Source: Candidatus Omnitrophota bacterium (GTDB taxonomy: Bacteria; Omnitrophota; Omnitrophia; Omnitrophales; JACROU01). Taken from it: a DNA stretch of 57,688 nucleotides. The translations under genes and the position numbers were made by a program. The stretch is from assembly GCA_016214265.1 (NCBI GenBank), contig JACROU010000008.1:1-57688 (forward strand). The letters run 5' to 3'. Below are positions 26,854-35,498 of this stretch, in pieces (position 1 is the first letter of the stretch; every line of letters starts with the position of its first letter). Below the pieces are notes generated by a model that was given only the letters and a program-made list of their open reading frames with translations, was not told where the DNA came from and searched no databases.

Positions 26854-28869
26854 TTAAAATTCGTAGCGCAGACCAAATTCATATTGCCGGCCCGGATTGG
26901 GATTGAAGGTTTTGTCGAAAGAAAGTCCCGAGTTGAACATGTTTGTGATTTGAAAATACATCGAAAGATTGCCATAATAAATTTTGGGACAGCGCCAGAA
27001 AATTTTGGAATTAAACACGAATTGTCTGTCTTCCGGAATCGCGGTGGCGGTATCGCGGTTTGTCTCAATCCATTTCCCGCGCAGGGAGTAGTGAATGTCC
27101 ATCGGTAAATTCAGCGTGGCGCCAAGGTCCTGCGAAAGCACTGGCCTTTCTCTGACAACTTTCGAGTGAACCGTCCGGTCCGTCACTTTGACAAAATTAA
27201 TCGCGTAGAGAAAATCCAGAAATCCCCACGGTTTAAAGTTGAGCTCTCCATCCACGCCGTCGCGGCGTTCCCGTCCAATATTGGTAAACGTTCTGTTGCC
27301 TCCGGTCGTGTTCCGCACGACAATGCCGTCAGTGACAAAATTCTGAAAATAAGTGACCTCCGTCGATATCCACGAAAAGGGATTGGTTGCCAGGGCAAAA
27401 CTATAAGCCGTGCTGCGTTCGGCACGAATCCCCGGATTTGGCACCAATCTAAAAAGAGGATTGGTGACGAAGCGGTCAGCAAACGGCGGGGCGTTGAAGG
27501 CACGTTGAAAATTTACTTTAACGTTGGATTTGACGAATGGCAGGTGAATGACCGTTCCTGCGCTGGGGCTGTACTGATGACCAAACGCGTTGTTGTTGTC
27601 GTAGCGGCTTCCGAGAAGAATGTCCAGATTATGAAGTTCCAGCCGGTAATTTCCATAATAAGCCTCACTGTAGGCCGCGTCCCGTACATTAAATTGAGAA
27701 TTTCCCGGAGTGATTCTTCGGGCGATGATGATTTCCTTTTGAACGTCAATGCCGAGTGTCGCCGATTGACGCTCGGAAATTTTAAGATCTGTTTTGAGCG
27801 ATCCTTGGGGCAGATTGCTTACGCCGTTTGAATTGTCCACCAGATTGCCCATGGTCGCGGGCGTTAAATCATTAGAATCTAGATTAAAATGCCGCGAGTG
27901 AAATTTTGCGGCAGCTTCGATTGTTAACCAATCGGTGGGGATGAGCTCAAAACCAAAGCGTCCCAGCTGTGTGTTGACTTTACGTTTCTGCGAAGTCAGA
28001 TTGACGAGGTCGTTAAATTCGCTTTCCCGCTGGCCGAAATAGCCGTAGCTTCCTTTTAGTTTCAATCCTTCCGAAATCTGAATTTCTTCCTTTGTGTAAA
28101 TTCTTTTCTCGAGAATATCGCTGTTGGGCCGGAAATCGCCGGAGTCAATCAGGTCACCACCGAGAAAATATGCCACGGGGCCCACTTTTTGAGCGACATC
28201 AAAATAGCGGCGCTGGGTGCGGAATGTGCCCCATCCGTAAGTGGCTTCTCCGTGAGGCACGATACTTGTGCCGACTGGTTTGGTGAAAATGTTAATGACG
28301 CCGGATAATGATGAGCCCCAGGTGCTAGATGAGGGGCCTTCCACGACTTCTACTTTCCCCACGGATTCGATGGGAAACTGAGACAGGTCGGTCGTACCTT
28401 CAGATGTGGTGTTGAATGTGATGTCGTCAAAAATCACGCGCACTTGTCGCGCCAATCCGCCGCCGATCGTCGCTTGAGCGGGCTGGCCGATATTTCCGGT
28501 TTGCTCCACCGTGACTCCGGGAACGAAGGCGATGGCCTCGTCGAGATCGCGCGCCGGCATTTTCAGCATGTCGTCGTAGGTGAGCATTTCAACATGATCG
28601 GGTATATGCTCGGCATTTTCCGGACGACGTTGAGGCGTGTAAACCATGTCATGAGCGTAGATGACAGGCCACCGCATGTATTCGGGAAAATTTTCCTGCT
28701 GGGCGATAATAGATTCGTCTGCCTGATGATCTTGTGATTTGTTTTTGTCGGCGGTTTTTTGATCAGGAGGCGGAGGCCCGAAGGGTTTTGAGTTCGTGTC
28801 CGCAAATCCTTCACGAACGAGAACAAGAAATAAGGTTGCAAGAATGAAGAGGAGTTTTTTGATGCTCAT
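26854..28869 (-). CDS. TonB-dependent outer-membrane receptor
   Basis: The 671-residue receptor has a Sec signal (KLLFILATLFLVLVREGFA|D), then a Pro/Lys-rich stretch. The plug domain reads MPARDLDEAIAFVPGVTVEQ, and VEVVEGPSSSTWGSSLSGVI matches the plug consensus. About 20 beta strands follow, ending in GLRYEF with the terminal Phe needed for barrel insertion. Such receptors import metal chelates, peptides or vitamins using TonB energy. It is downstream of the NtrC-type regulator on the same strand (18-base gap). It converges on the kinase gene with no spacer: the two stop codons are adjacent. Uptake of the locus's own peptide, perhaps metal-bound, is the best guess. A B12 or siderophore ligand remains possible. 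Confidence 0.93.
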   Translation of the reverse strand: MSIKKLLFILATLFLVLVREGFADTNSKPFGPPPPDQKTADKNKSQDHQADESIIAQQENFPEYMRWPVIYAHDMVYTPQRRPENAEHIPDHVEMLTYDDMLKMPARDLDEAIAFVPGVTVEQTGNIGQPAQATIGGGLARQVRVIFDDITFNTTSEGTTDLSQFPIESVGKVEVVEGPSSSTWGSSLSGVINIFTKPVGTSIVPHGEATYGWGTFRTQRRYFDVAQKVGPVAYFLGGDLIDSGDFRPNSDILEKRIYTKEEIQISEGLKLKGSYGYFGQRESEFNDLVNLTSQKRKVNTQLGRFGFELIPTDWLTIEAAAKFHSRHFNLDSNDLTPATMGNLVDNSNGVSNLPQGSLKTDLKISERQSATLGIDVQKEIIIARRITPGNSQFNVRDAAYSEAYYGNYRLELHNLDILLGSRYDNNNAFGHQYSPSAGTVIHLPFVKSNVKVNFQRAFNAPPFADRFVTNPLFRLVPNPGIRAERSTAYSFALATNPFSWISTEVTYFQNFVTDGIVVRNTTGGNRTFTNIGRERRDGVDGELNFKPWGFLDFLYAINFVKVTDRTVHSKVVRERPVLSQDLGATLNLPMDIHYSLRGKWIETNRDTATAIPEDRQFVFNSKIFWRCPKIYYGNLSMYFQITNMFNSGLSFDKTFNPNPGRQYEFGLRYEF

Positions 28870-28887
28870 CCGCGCTCGAGTTTAATC

Positions 28888-30282
28888 TTATTGGCCTTCC
28901 GACTTTAATTCCTGGACTTTGATTCCAAGGCTTTGGAGTTTTACCAATAACGTGTTTCTGTGAATGCCCAGAATTTCGGCGACTTTAGTTTGATGCCATT
29001 TGTTGCGTTCAAGTAAATTGAGAATCAGATTTTTTTCGAATTTTTCCATTTCGGATTTTAGCGAAAAATTCACCGTGCTACTTTGAATCTCGGCGTGGAA
29101 AAGAGCCAGATCCATAGGCAAATCCCGTTTTCGTATCACCGGTCCGTCCGCTAGCACCACCGTCCGTTCAATTACATTCTTGATTTCCCGGACATTGCCT
29201 GGCCAGGCATAGTTTTTCAGAACTTCCAGGGCGTCGTTGTCAAATCCGCTGATATTCCTTGAAAATTGTGCGGCAAATTGGCGTAGAAAATGTTGGGCCA
29301 GGACGGGAATATCGTCGGTTCTTTCCCGAAGCGGTGGCAGATGAATGTGAATGACATTCAGCCGGTAATAAAGATCTTCCCGGAATTTGTTTTTGCGGAT
29401 CAAGTCTTGAAAATCAGAATTCGTCGCGGCAATTACGCGGATATTAATTTGGAAGGTTTTCGTGCTTCCAACGCGTTCAAATTCTTTCTCCTGGAGGACG
29501 CGAAGCAATTTTACTTGAAGGCGCTCTTCCATGCACGAAATTTCGTCCAGGAAAATAATGCCGTTGTTGGCAATTTCGAATTTTCCAATTCTGCGCTCAT
29601 GCGCGCCTGTGAAAGAGCCTTTCTCATGGCCAAATAATTCCGATTCCATCAAATTGTCTGGAATAGCCCCGCAATTGATAGCCACAAAGGGTTTGTCTTT
29701 ATAAGGGCCAATGGAACGGATGGCCCGCGCTACCAGTTCTTTTCCGGTACCAGTTTCTCCAGTAATTAAAACCGTACTTTCCACTGCCGCGGCTTTTCGG
29801 ATCTGATCAAAAATAATCCGCATTTTGGGATCATGCCCAACGATATCTTCAAATTGAGTGTTTCTGTTTTGTTCCTCTTCCAAGTAATCGAGTTGTGTCT
29901 GGAGCTGTTTTTTTTCAAGAGCACGTTTGACGAGAAGCTGTATTTCTTCCGCTTCGTAAGGTTTGGCAAGGTAGTCGTAAGCGCCCATCTTGAGTGCTTT
30001 GACCGCCGTTTTGGCTTGGTCGGTTGCGCTCAGCATAATCACGTCAATTTTTTCACTAAGACCCTGGATTTTTTCGAGCAGCCAGAAGCCGTCGTGATCG
30101 TCGGAGGGAAAGGTAAGATCCAGAAAGACCAGGTCAACGGGATTAGTCTCCAGGATATGCAACGCCTGTTTCGGGTCGTTGGCTTTCAAGATCTGATAGT
30201 CACGGCCCAAAATAATGTCCATGGACTTCTGAACGGACTCTTCATCATCGACGACAAGGATAGATTTTAGCTGGGAACCCAT
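28888..30282 (-). CDS. NtrC-family sigma54-dependent response regulator
   Basis: The 464-residue regulator has a receiver domain (residues 1-125; ILVVDDEES, phospho-Asp in LVFLDLTFPSDD, Lys in YDYLAKPY). The AAA+ domain carries Walker A GETGTGKE, the sigma54-contact loop written GSFTGA instead of GAFTGA, Walker B GIIFLDEIS and the arginine-finger region FREDLYYRLNVIHIHLPPLR. The C-terminal Fis-type HTH is KWHQTKVAEILGIHRNTLLV. It should activate sigma54 promoters when phosphorylated, most likely by the kinase at 25006. I found no convincing -24/-12 site upstream of the peptide operon or of this gene by eye. The Ala-to-Ser change in GAFTGA is tolerated in some activators. Confidence 0.94.
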   Translation of the reverse strand: MGSQLKSILVVDDEESVQKSMDIILGRDYQILKANDPKQALHILETNPVDLVFLDLTFPSDDHDGFWLLEKIQGLSEKIDVIMLSATDQAKTAVKALKMGAYDYLAKPYEAEEIQLLVKRALEKKQLQTQLDYLEEEQNRNTQFEDIVGHDPKMRIIFDQIRKAAAVESTVLITGETGTGKELVARAIRSIGPYKDKPFVAINCGAIPDNLMESELFGHEKGSFTGAHERRIGKFEIANNGIIFLDEISCMEERLQVKLLRVLQEKEFERVGSTKTFQINIRVIAATNSDFQDLIRKNKFREDLYYRLNVIHIHLPPLRERTDDIPVLAQHFLRQFAAQFSRNISGFDNDALEVLKNYAWPGNVREIKNVIERTVVLADGPVIRKRDLPMDLALFHAEIQSSTVNFSLKSEMEKFEKNLILNLLERNKWHQTKVAEILGIHRNTLLVKLQSLGIKVQELKSEGQ

Positions 30283-30553
30283 GGTAACTCCTATACTTAT
30301 GAATATTCGGCGGATTCAGCATTTACTATACATTTAATGTGAAAGCAAATGAATTTTTATAGAACGAGTCTGCACATAATTTTGGGCAATTTGTCAAATA
30401 GTTGCATTAATTGGCGATTACTTGAAAACCATAGCACTCGTAAGCAACGATGAGCATTCATATTGTGAATTAATGCCTTTTGGCACAAATAATGACCTAT
30501 GTATTATTGAGTTTGACGGTTTACAAACAAAACAATGAAACGCGGGGGGTTAT
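30283..30553. other. 271-base divergent intergenic region
   Basis: This AT-rich spacer separates the minus-strand regulator from the plus-strand HTH gene, so promoters for both should lie here. I see no gene. On the minus strand TTGACA is present (complement of TGTCAA near 30394-30399) but without a clear -10. TGGCAC at 30481-30486 resembles half of a sigma54 site but lacks a matching -12 TTGC. Confidence 0.5.
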
Positions 30554-30751
30554 ATGAACACTATCATGACGATGGATGAGGTAAGTGAATATTTGAAGAC
30601 CAGTAAATATACGGTTTATCGGATGATCAAAGAAAAGTCCATACCGGCATCGCGGGTCGGTGGTCAGTGGAGATTTCAGCGGAATCAGATTGATCAGTGG
30701 TTTTCGGATCAATGTATTACCCGATTCACAAGAATGCATAGTGAGGAATAA
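30554..30751 (+). CDS. Excisionase/MerR-type helix-turn-helix protein
   Basis: The 65-residue protein matches the short DNA-binding domain family often called HTH_17 or excisionase-type: TMDEVSEYLKTSKYTVYRMI, KEKSIPASRVGGQWRFQRNQ, IDQWF. CGGGGGGTT lies a few bases before the ATG. No integrase or phage gene is nearby, so it is more likely a small regulator than an excisionase. It is 12 bases from the following hybrid kinase gene and probably co-transcribed with it. Confidence 0.87.
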   Translation: MNTIMTMDEVSEYLKTSKYTVYRMIKEKSIPASRVGGQWRFQRNQIDQWFSDQCITRFTRMHSEE

Positions 30752-30763
30752 AGGAGAAGTAGG

Positions 30764-32725
30764 ATGAATAAATCGATTCACGTTCTTATTGTGGAAGATT
30801 CTAAGTTGTGGGCAAACCTTCTGGTAAGACAATTGGAAACAGAGGGGTATGAGGTTGATTATGACGTTGTTTCTTCGGAGAAAGAATTCCGGGATACTTT
30901 CGATCAAAAAAATTATGATCTGGTTTTGTCCGACTATAATCTTCCTGATTGGAGCGCAGAGGCGGCATATGCTCTGGTTCAAAGCTCGGGTAAAAACATT
31001 CCTTTTATTGTGGTCACCGGCGCTGTTGGGGAGGAAAAAGCCGTTGAGCTGCTAAAGATGGGCGTTCAGGATATGATTCTTAAGCAAAACATTTTTCGTT
31101 TGCCTCTGGCGGTTAAGACGGCAATTGTGAATAAGGAGCTTCATGAAAATCAACGGAAATTTCAGGAAAAACTGGAACAATCCGAACTGCGGTTCCGGGG
31201 TATTCTTGAGCAGTCCGAGTTTGCGATATTGGGTTATGACGGTGACGGAACAATTCTTTTTTCGAACGAACGATGCAAATATATTTTTAATGCTTTGTTT
31301 GAAAATGCGATGGGCAAGAACCTTATTTCGTTAAGTCCTACGATGGAACAGGAAAGAGTTAGGGAAAGGGTCAGGAAAATTTTTAATTCAGAAAGTGTTC
31401 CTGATGAAGATTGGAGCATTACGGATTCGGATAATAAGAAAAGACATTTTCATACGACTCATTATGGAGTTAAGGATAATAGCGGAAAAGTAATTCTTGG
31501 TGTTTCGGCTACTTTGGATGTTACGGAACGGATGTGTTTGGAAGAGCAATTAATACAGGCTCAAAAAATGGAGTCGCTGGGACAGCTGACGGGCGGTATT
31601 GCCCATGATTTCAATAATCAGCTGACCGTAATTTTATGCAATTTAAATTTTGCTTTAAAGGGACTGGATAAGAACCATCCTATTTATTCTTTGCTTGTGG
31701 ACATGAATAAATCTGCAGAACATTGCGCTTTGACCGTCAAGGAATTGCTGACTTTTGGTCATAAAACCGAAAAGATTCAGAAAACCACATTGGATTTTCA
31801 CACTATTTTGGAGGATTACGAAAAATTTATCTGCCATCTTCTGCCGTCCAATATCAAAATGGAAATCAAAAAGAGCGCGGATCGTTGTTTGGTTGAAGGA
31901 GACGCGACACGGATTCAGCAGGTATTGATGAATCTTTCTGTCAATGCCCGGGATGCTATGCCGGAAGGCGGGGATTTGTTTCTTGAAACGAAGAATGTTT
32001 ATTTCGATGAAAATTATGCCAAGAAAATTCCTGAAGCGCATCCGGGACAATTTTTCTGCGTGTCAGTGACTGACACGGGGTGCGGGATTCCTCCCGAAAT
32101 ATTACCCAAAATTTTCGAACCGTTTTTTACCACGAAAAAACCGGGGAAAGGTACCGGCCTGGGTCTTTCGTCTGCCTACGGTATAGTTAAAGAATTGGGC
32201 GGTTGGATTAGTGTTTACAGTGACGTTGGCCGTGGGACTACCTTCAAAGTTTATCTGCCGATTTCGTTAGGATCGATGAAGGCAGATCCGGCCGAGGAGT
32301 ATCGGAAGATTCGTGGCGGAAATGAGACGATTCTGATCGCAGATGATGAAGATGCCATTCGGAATTTGGCCAAAACAGTTTTGGAACGAAAAGGTTATCA
32401 CATTATTCTGGCAAAAGACGGTGAAGAGGCTATTGCTTCCTGCAAAGATCTTAGCTGGTTGATTGATCTTGTTCTTTTGGATCTGACGATGCCCAGATTT
32501 TCTGTGGATGAGGGATTGAAACATATTCTTTCCGTTCATCCTCATGCCCGTGTTGTTATTTCCAGCGGGTACAGTTTGACTGGAGAAACAGCACAGCAGC
32601 TTCTTTCTCAAGGTGCCATTGCTTTTGTTCAGAAACCATATCAGCCCGATGAGTTAGCCGGAATAGTCCGGCGCGTGTTGGATTTGAGGATACGCCCCGA
32701 GACTGCGAATAAGGAAGCGGCGTAA
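30764..32725 (+). CDS. Hybrid sensor kinase (REC-PAS-HisKA-HATPase-REC)
   Basis: The 653-residue protein is cytoplasmic; no membrane segment is visible. The first receiver domain (residues ~5-120; IVEDSK, Asp in LVLSDYNLP) is followed by a PAS-like region (~140-260). The kinase core has phospho-His in [16 protein letters not shown] and ATP-binding boxes [31 protein letters not shown] and [16 protein letters not shown] second receiver at the end has Asp in [22 protein letters not shown] precedes the ATG. Such proteins commonly feed phosphorelays; the first receiver suggests input from another kinase. No output domain is present, and the adjacent HTH protein lacks a receiver. Confidence 0.92.
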   Translation: MNKSIHVLIVEDSKLWANLLVRQLETEGYEVDYDVVSSEKEFRDTFDQKNYDLVLSDYNLPDWSAEAAYALVQSSGKNIPFIVVTGAVGEEKAVELLKMGVQDMILKQNIFRLPLAVKTAIVNKELHENQRKFQEKLEQSELRFRGILEQSEFAILGYDGDGTILFSNERCKYIFNALFENAMGKNLISLSPTMEQERVRERVRKIFNSESVPDEDWSITDSDNKKRHFHTTHYGVKDNSGKVILGVSATLDVTERMCLEEQLIQAQKMESLGQLTGGIAHDFNNQLTVILCNLNFALKGLDKNHPIYSLLVDMNKSAEHCALTVKELLTFGHKTEKIQKTTLDFHTILEDYEKFICHLLPSNIKMEIKKSADRCLVEGDATRIQQVLMNLSVNARDAMPEGGDLFLETKNVYFDENYAKKIPEAHPGQFFCVSVTDTGCGIPPEILPKIFEPFFTTKKPGKGTGLGLSSAYGIVKELGGWISVYSDVGRGTTFKVYLPISLGSMKADPAEEYRKIRGGNETILIADDEDAIRNLAKTVLERKGYHIILAKDGEEAIASCKDLSWLIDLVLLDLTMPRFSVDEGLKHILSVHPHARVVISSGYSLTGETAQQLLSQGAIAFVQKPYQPDELAGIVRRVLDLRIRPETANKEAA

Positions 32726-32749
32726 TAGTGTCCCGTTGCACACCTAGAG

Positions 32750-32797
32750 CCTGCATATCTGTTTTTTAGACTGCTCTCTCTTAAACAGATATGCAGG
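32750..32797. repeat. 15-bp inverted repeat (stem-loop) after the hybrid kinase gene
   Basis: CCTGCATATCTGTTT (32750-32764) is perfectly complementary to AAACAGATATGCAGG (32783-32797), with an 18-base loop. No T-run follows on the plus strand, so it is not a standard terminator. It may act as a 3'-end structure or be a remnant of a palindromic element. Confidence 0.75.
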
Positions 32798-32870
32798 TCC
32801 CTCCCAGATTAAGAAGTCCCAGTTATTTGCCGATTTACAAAGGCCGGCAATTACCAACCAAGGAGGGTTT

Positions 32871-32996
32871 ATGAAGCCAAAAGAAAATTCTATCGATACC
32901 ATTGTCTATGTCATCGCCTGCATTATCACGATCGGCGCTGTCTGGATTACGCGCATCATCATTTCGCAAGCCATCCGTAAATCCGTTCAGGAATAA
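32871..32996 (+). CDS. 41-residue single-helix membrane peptide
   Basis: A strong AAGGAGGG lies 4 bases before the ATG. The peptide has a charged N-terminus (MKPKENSID), one hydrophobic helix (TIVYVIACIITIGAVWITRI) and a basic amphipathic end (SQAIRKSVQE). The next gene starts 2 bases after its stop, so it is co-translated with the TMEM175-like channel. I do not recognise it. Small membrane peptides encoded with channels can be accessory subunits, but that is inference. Confidence 0.7.
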   Translation: MKPKENSIDTIVYVIACIITIGAVWITRIIISQAIRKSVQE

Positions 32997-32998
32997 AG

Positions 32999-33607
32999 AT
33001 GTCCGTGGCTAAAACCGCCAAACCCGAGCGTCTGTGCATTTTGACGGACGGCATTTACGCGATTGTCATCACTCTGCTAGTTCTGGATTTGAAACCGCCC
33101 GAGACCTCGGGTATTTCCAATCATCAGCTGATCGAAGATCTGATTAGGCAACTTGCGAATTTTAAGGCCTACATCGTCAGCTTCACGATTCTGGCGAAGT
33201 TTTGGCTCAAACATTACGATATTTTTAAATTCCTGAAGCGCTGCGACGGGACCGTGATGTTTTTAAATTTCATCCACATTCTGTTCATCTCGCTGATCCC
33301 GTTCACCTCATCGCTGGTCGGCCGGTACGCGAAAGACGAAGTGGCGGTGATCCCGTTTATCGTGGATTTGTGTCTTGCCGGATTTTTTCTCTCGCTCTTG
33401 AAACAGTACGTCGTCCGGAAGGACGATTATGTGGAGGCGGAGGCCCGCACGGTCTGGGCCGCGGAACCGTGGTACCGGAATTACACGTACACGGGGGTGA
33501 CGCTGGCCGCGCTTTTTGTTTCGTTTGTGAACCACGATGCGGCGTTTGCGATGTGTTTTTTGGCCCCGTTTATTGCAAGTTTTGTTTCAAAAAAATACGC
33601 GATTTAA
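32999..33607 (+). CDS. TMEM175-family membrane protein (putative potassium channel)
   Basis: The 202-residue protein carries the TMEM175/DUF1211 motif at its start: RLCILTDGIYAIVITLLVLD, where the usual FSDG is LTDG. It is followed by about five more hydrophobic segments (FKAYIVSFTILAKFWLKHYD; FIHILFISLIPFTSSLVG). Bacterial members form tetrameric potassium-permeable channels. It lies in a short cluster with a membrane peptide and an MscS-like channel, suggesting a role in ion or osmotic balance. Confidence 0.85.
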   Translation: MSVAKTAKPERLCILTDGIYAIVITLLVLDLKPPETSGISNHQLIEDLIRQLANFKAYIVSFTILAKFWLKHYDIFKFLKRCDGTVMFLNFIHILFISLIPFTSSLVGRYAKDEVAVIPFIVDLCLAGFFLSLLKQYVVRKDDYVEAEARTVWAAEPWYRNYTYTGVTLAALFVSFVNHDAAFAMCFLAPFIASFVSKKYAI

Positions 33608-33622
33608 TCACAAGGAGCGGAT

Positions 33623-34126
33623 ATGCCATTTCTTGAAGCGATGAAAAGTCATTTTTTGACGTTTGCGCCGAAAGTGGCCGTGGGCCTCGTCACGTTTCTT
33701 ATTTTCTGGCTGACCGCGTCGATTGCGCACCGAATTGTGCGGACGATCGCGGAAAAGACGAAGATTCAATCGAACGCTGTGACGCTCGTCGGCCGTCTTG
33801 TTTATTGGCTGATGCTCGTGATCGGAGCGGTGTTCGCGCTCGGATTTTCGGGGGTGAACGTCGGCTCGCTGATAGCGGGGTTCGGACTTGCCGGACTGGC
33901 GCTCGGCGTCGCGCTTCAGGCGACCGTGGCCAACATGTTTTCCGGAGCACTGATTATGTGTTATCAGCCGTTTGTGCAAGGCGACCGCATCCGGGTTCAA
34001 AATAATGAAGGCAATGTCGCCGAAATTAATCTGCGCTACACACTGCTCCGGGAGGGAACGTCCTCGATTTTCGTCCCCAACTCCTCCTTTTTCACCAATC
34101 CGTTCGTGGTTTTGCAAAAGGGATGA
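33623..34126 (+). CDS. Short MscS-like channel
   Basis: The 167-residue protein contains the MscS core: three hydrophobic helices, the last being SLIAGFGLAGLALGVALQAT. The beta-domain start NMFSGALIMCYQPFVQGDRI and VPNSSFFTNPFVVLQKG follow. The C-terminal alpha-beta domain that forms the cage in E. coli MscS is missing; the protein ends right after the beta domain. AAGGAGCG precedes the ATG. It is one of two MscS-like genes in this window; the other, at 11448, is about four times longer. Confidence 0.9.
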   Translation: MPFLEAMKSHFLTFAPKVAVGLVTFLIFWLTASIAHRIVRTIAEKTKIQSNAVTLVGRLVYWLMLVIGAVFALGFSGVNVGSLIAGFGLAGLALGVALQATVANMFSGALIMCYQPFVQGDRIRVQNNEGNVAEINLRYTLLREGTSSIFVPNSSFFTNPFVVLQKG

Positions 34127-34156
34127 CACAACAAAGTATCGAACGTATTCTTTTTT

Positions 34157-34165
34157 TGTTATAAT
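34157..34165 (+). promoter_or_regulatory. Extended -10 promoter next to the start codon
   Basis: TGTTATAAT is an extended -10 element ending 6 bases before ATG 34172. Transcription would start at or next to that ATG, which has no ribosome-binding site, so a leaderless message is expected. Confidence 0.55.
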
Positions 34166-34171
34166 CCATTC

Positions 34172-34927
34172 ATGCAACCACAGTCATCCAAAACACATTC
34201 TCCGGTCCCGGCCGAAGCCCTCGATATTTCCGAAAAGGGCGGCCCCAAAGACGGCAAACCGCAAACCAGTGACCGGCGGCTTTTCTGCCAGCTTCTGGTG
34301 TTTACGCGTGCCCGCGCCGGTGAAACCGCCAAGTTGATCGAGCTCTTGAAATCCAGCAAATTGGATGCGGTGGTATATGCCGATGTGAACGATCCCGAAG
34401 GCATCGGACTCTTGGTGATGTCGGAAAATCCGGACACGTTTGTGACGGAACTTCGCAATTTGCTTCTGAACGATCAGCTGACCAGATTAAAACTGAAACC
34501 CGAATTCACGATGCTGGGCCGCACGTACGCGATCGGATTTGAGCAGGATTTGGAAGACTGGCTGTTGAAACGGTCGAAACGTATCGCTCTCGACTCCGCG
34601 ACGCCGTGGGTGGTGTGGTATCCGCTCCGGCGCAAACCCGAATTTGAGCTTCTGTCGAAAGAAGAGCAGCGTCCCATTTTGATGGAACACGGCACGATTG
34701 GACGGCGTTTCGGTGAGGCCGGATTCGCCAGCGATATCCGCCTTGCGTGCCACGGCATTGATACTCACGATAATGAATTTGTTCTGGGCCTTGTCGGGAA
34801 AGACTTGTATCCGCTCTCGCGCCTCGTCCAGGACATGCGCAAAACCCAGCAAACCGCCAAATACATTCAGTCGCTCGGCCCCTTCTTCGTCGGCCGCGCC
34901 CTCTGGCAAAGCCCGATTAAATTATAA
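34172..34927 (+). CDS. Chlorite dismutase / HemQ-family haem protein
   Basis: The 251-residue protein matches the chlorite-dismutase superfamily: VVWYPLRRKPEFELLSKEEQ, PILMEHGTIGRRFGEAGFAS, DIRLACHGIDTHDNEFVLGL and a C-terminal YIQSLGPFFVGRAL. The N-terminal ferredoxin-like half begins RRLFCQLLVFTRARAGETAK. Members are chlorite dismutases, coproheme decarboxylases (HemQ) or proteins of unknown activity. HemW and no other haem gene is nearby, so I do not assign a reaction. The first ~35 residues are polar and poorly conserved in appearance. The start follows an extended -10 promoter directly. Confidence 0.87.
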   Translation: MQPQSSKTHSPVPAEALDISEKGGPKDGKPQTSDRRLFCQLLVFTRARAGETAKLIELLKSSKLDAVVYADVNDPEGIGLLVMSENPDTFVTELRNLLLNDQLTRLKLKPEFTMLGRTYAIGFEQDLEDWLLKRSKRIALDSATPWVVWYPLRRKPEFELLSKEEQRPILMEHGTIGRRFGEAGFASDIRLACHGIDTHDNEFVLGLVGKDLYPLSRLVQDMRKTQQTAKYIQSLGPFFVGRALWQSPIKL

Positions 34928-34937
34928 GATCTGAAGA

Positions 34938-35453
34938 TTAACGGAAGAGCGTGCTCTCGAAGGTTTGATCGTTGAGGGCGATGCCGATGACGTTTTCCAT
35001 GACATCGTACAGTGTGAAGTGATTGGTTCGCTCGAGCGCGTTTGCGACCGACTCCACAAACCCCGCGTCGAAAGCCAGATATTCCAGCCGCTCGAAATAC
35101 TCCACTTTTTTCTCAAGCAGCTTCTTGAAAATCCCGAGCTCGCGTTCGGTCTCTTTCACGAAAATCACCCGCGTGTGCCGCAGTTTTGCGGCCAGGCTTT
35201 CCACTTTTTTCAGCGTTACTTTGCCGCAGTCGATCCACAGTTTGGGCACCCCGTGGTCGCCGGGGATGATCAGGTCGGGCTGGTAATGCATGTCGGCCGA
35301 GACATCCACCTTCAGTTCCGGGTCATAAAAGAGGACGTAGGCCAGGAGCTTCAGCACCACGTGATTCCGCAATTCGACCTCGTCTTTGACCAAAACGATC
35401 TTTTTGTGGTTTATTTTCGGGGCATGCAGTTCGAACGTAAACTTCTCTACCAT
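34938..35453 (-). CDS. YaeQ-family protein
   Basis: The 171-residue protein resembles YaeQ, a compact fold related to PD-(D/E)XK nucleases but without shown nuclease activity. Typical blocks are ELRNHVVLKLLAYVLFYDPE, QPDLIIPGDHGVPKLWIDCG and KVTLKKVESLAAKLRHTRVI. It is transcribed opposite to the cld-like gene, and its 3' end is 10 bases from that gene's stop. A -10 (TATAAT on the minus strand at 35492-35497) lies upstream, overlapping the region of the cold-shock promoter. Confidence 0.85.
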   Translation of the reverse strand: MVEKFTFELHAPKINHKKIVLVKDEVELRNHVVLKLLAYVLFYDPELKVDVSADMHYQPDLIIPGDHGVPKLWIDCGKVTLKKVESLAAKLRHTRVIFVKETERELGIFKKLLEKKVEYFERLEYLAFDAGFVESVANALERTNHFTLYDVMENVIGIALNDQTFESTLFR

Positions 35454-35498
35454 TGGGGTTAGGTCTCCTTCGGGCTCGTAGAAAAAAGGGTATTATAC

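Noticed and set aside
30481-30500. TGGCACAAATAATGACC as a sigma54 promoter for the HTH gene
   Set aside because: The -24 half fits but the -12 TTGC element is absent at the required spacing.
30554-30751. Excisionase of an integrated element
   Set aside because: No integrase, attachment-site repeats or phage genes are nearby.
32750-32797. Stem-loop read as an intrinsic terminator
   Set aside because: The stem is strong but the loop is 18 bases and no T-run follows the right arm on the plus strand.
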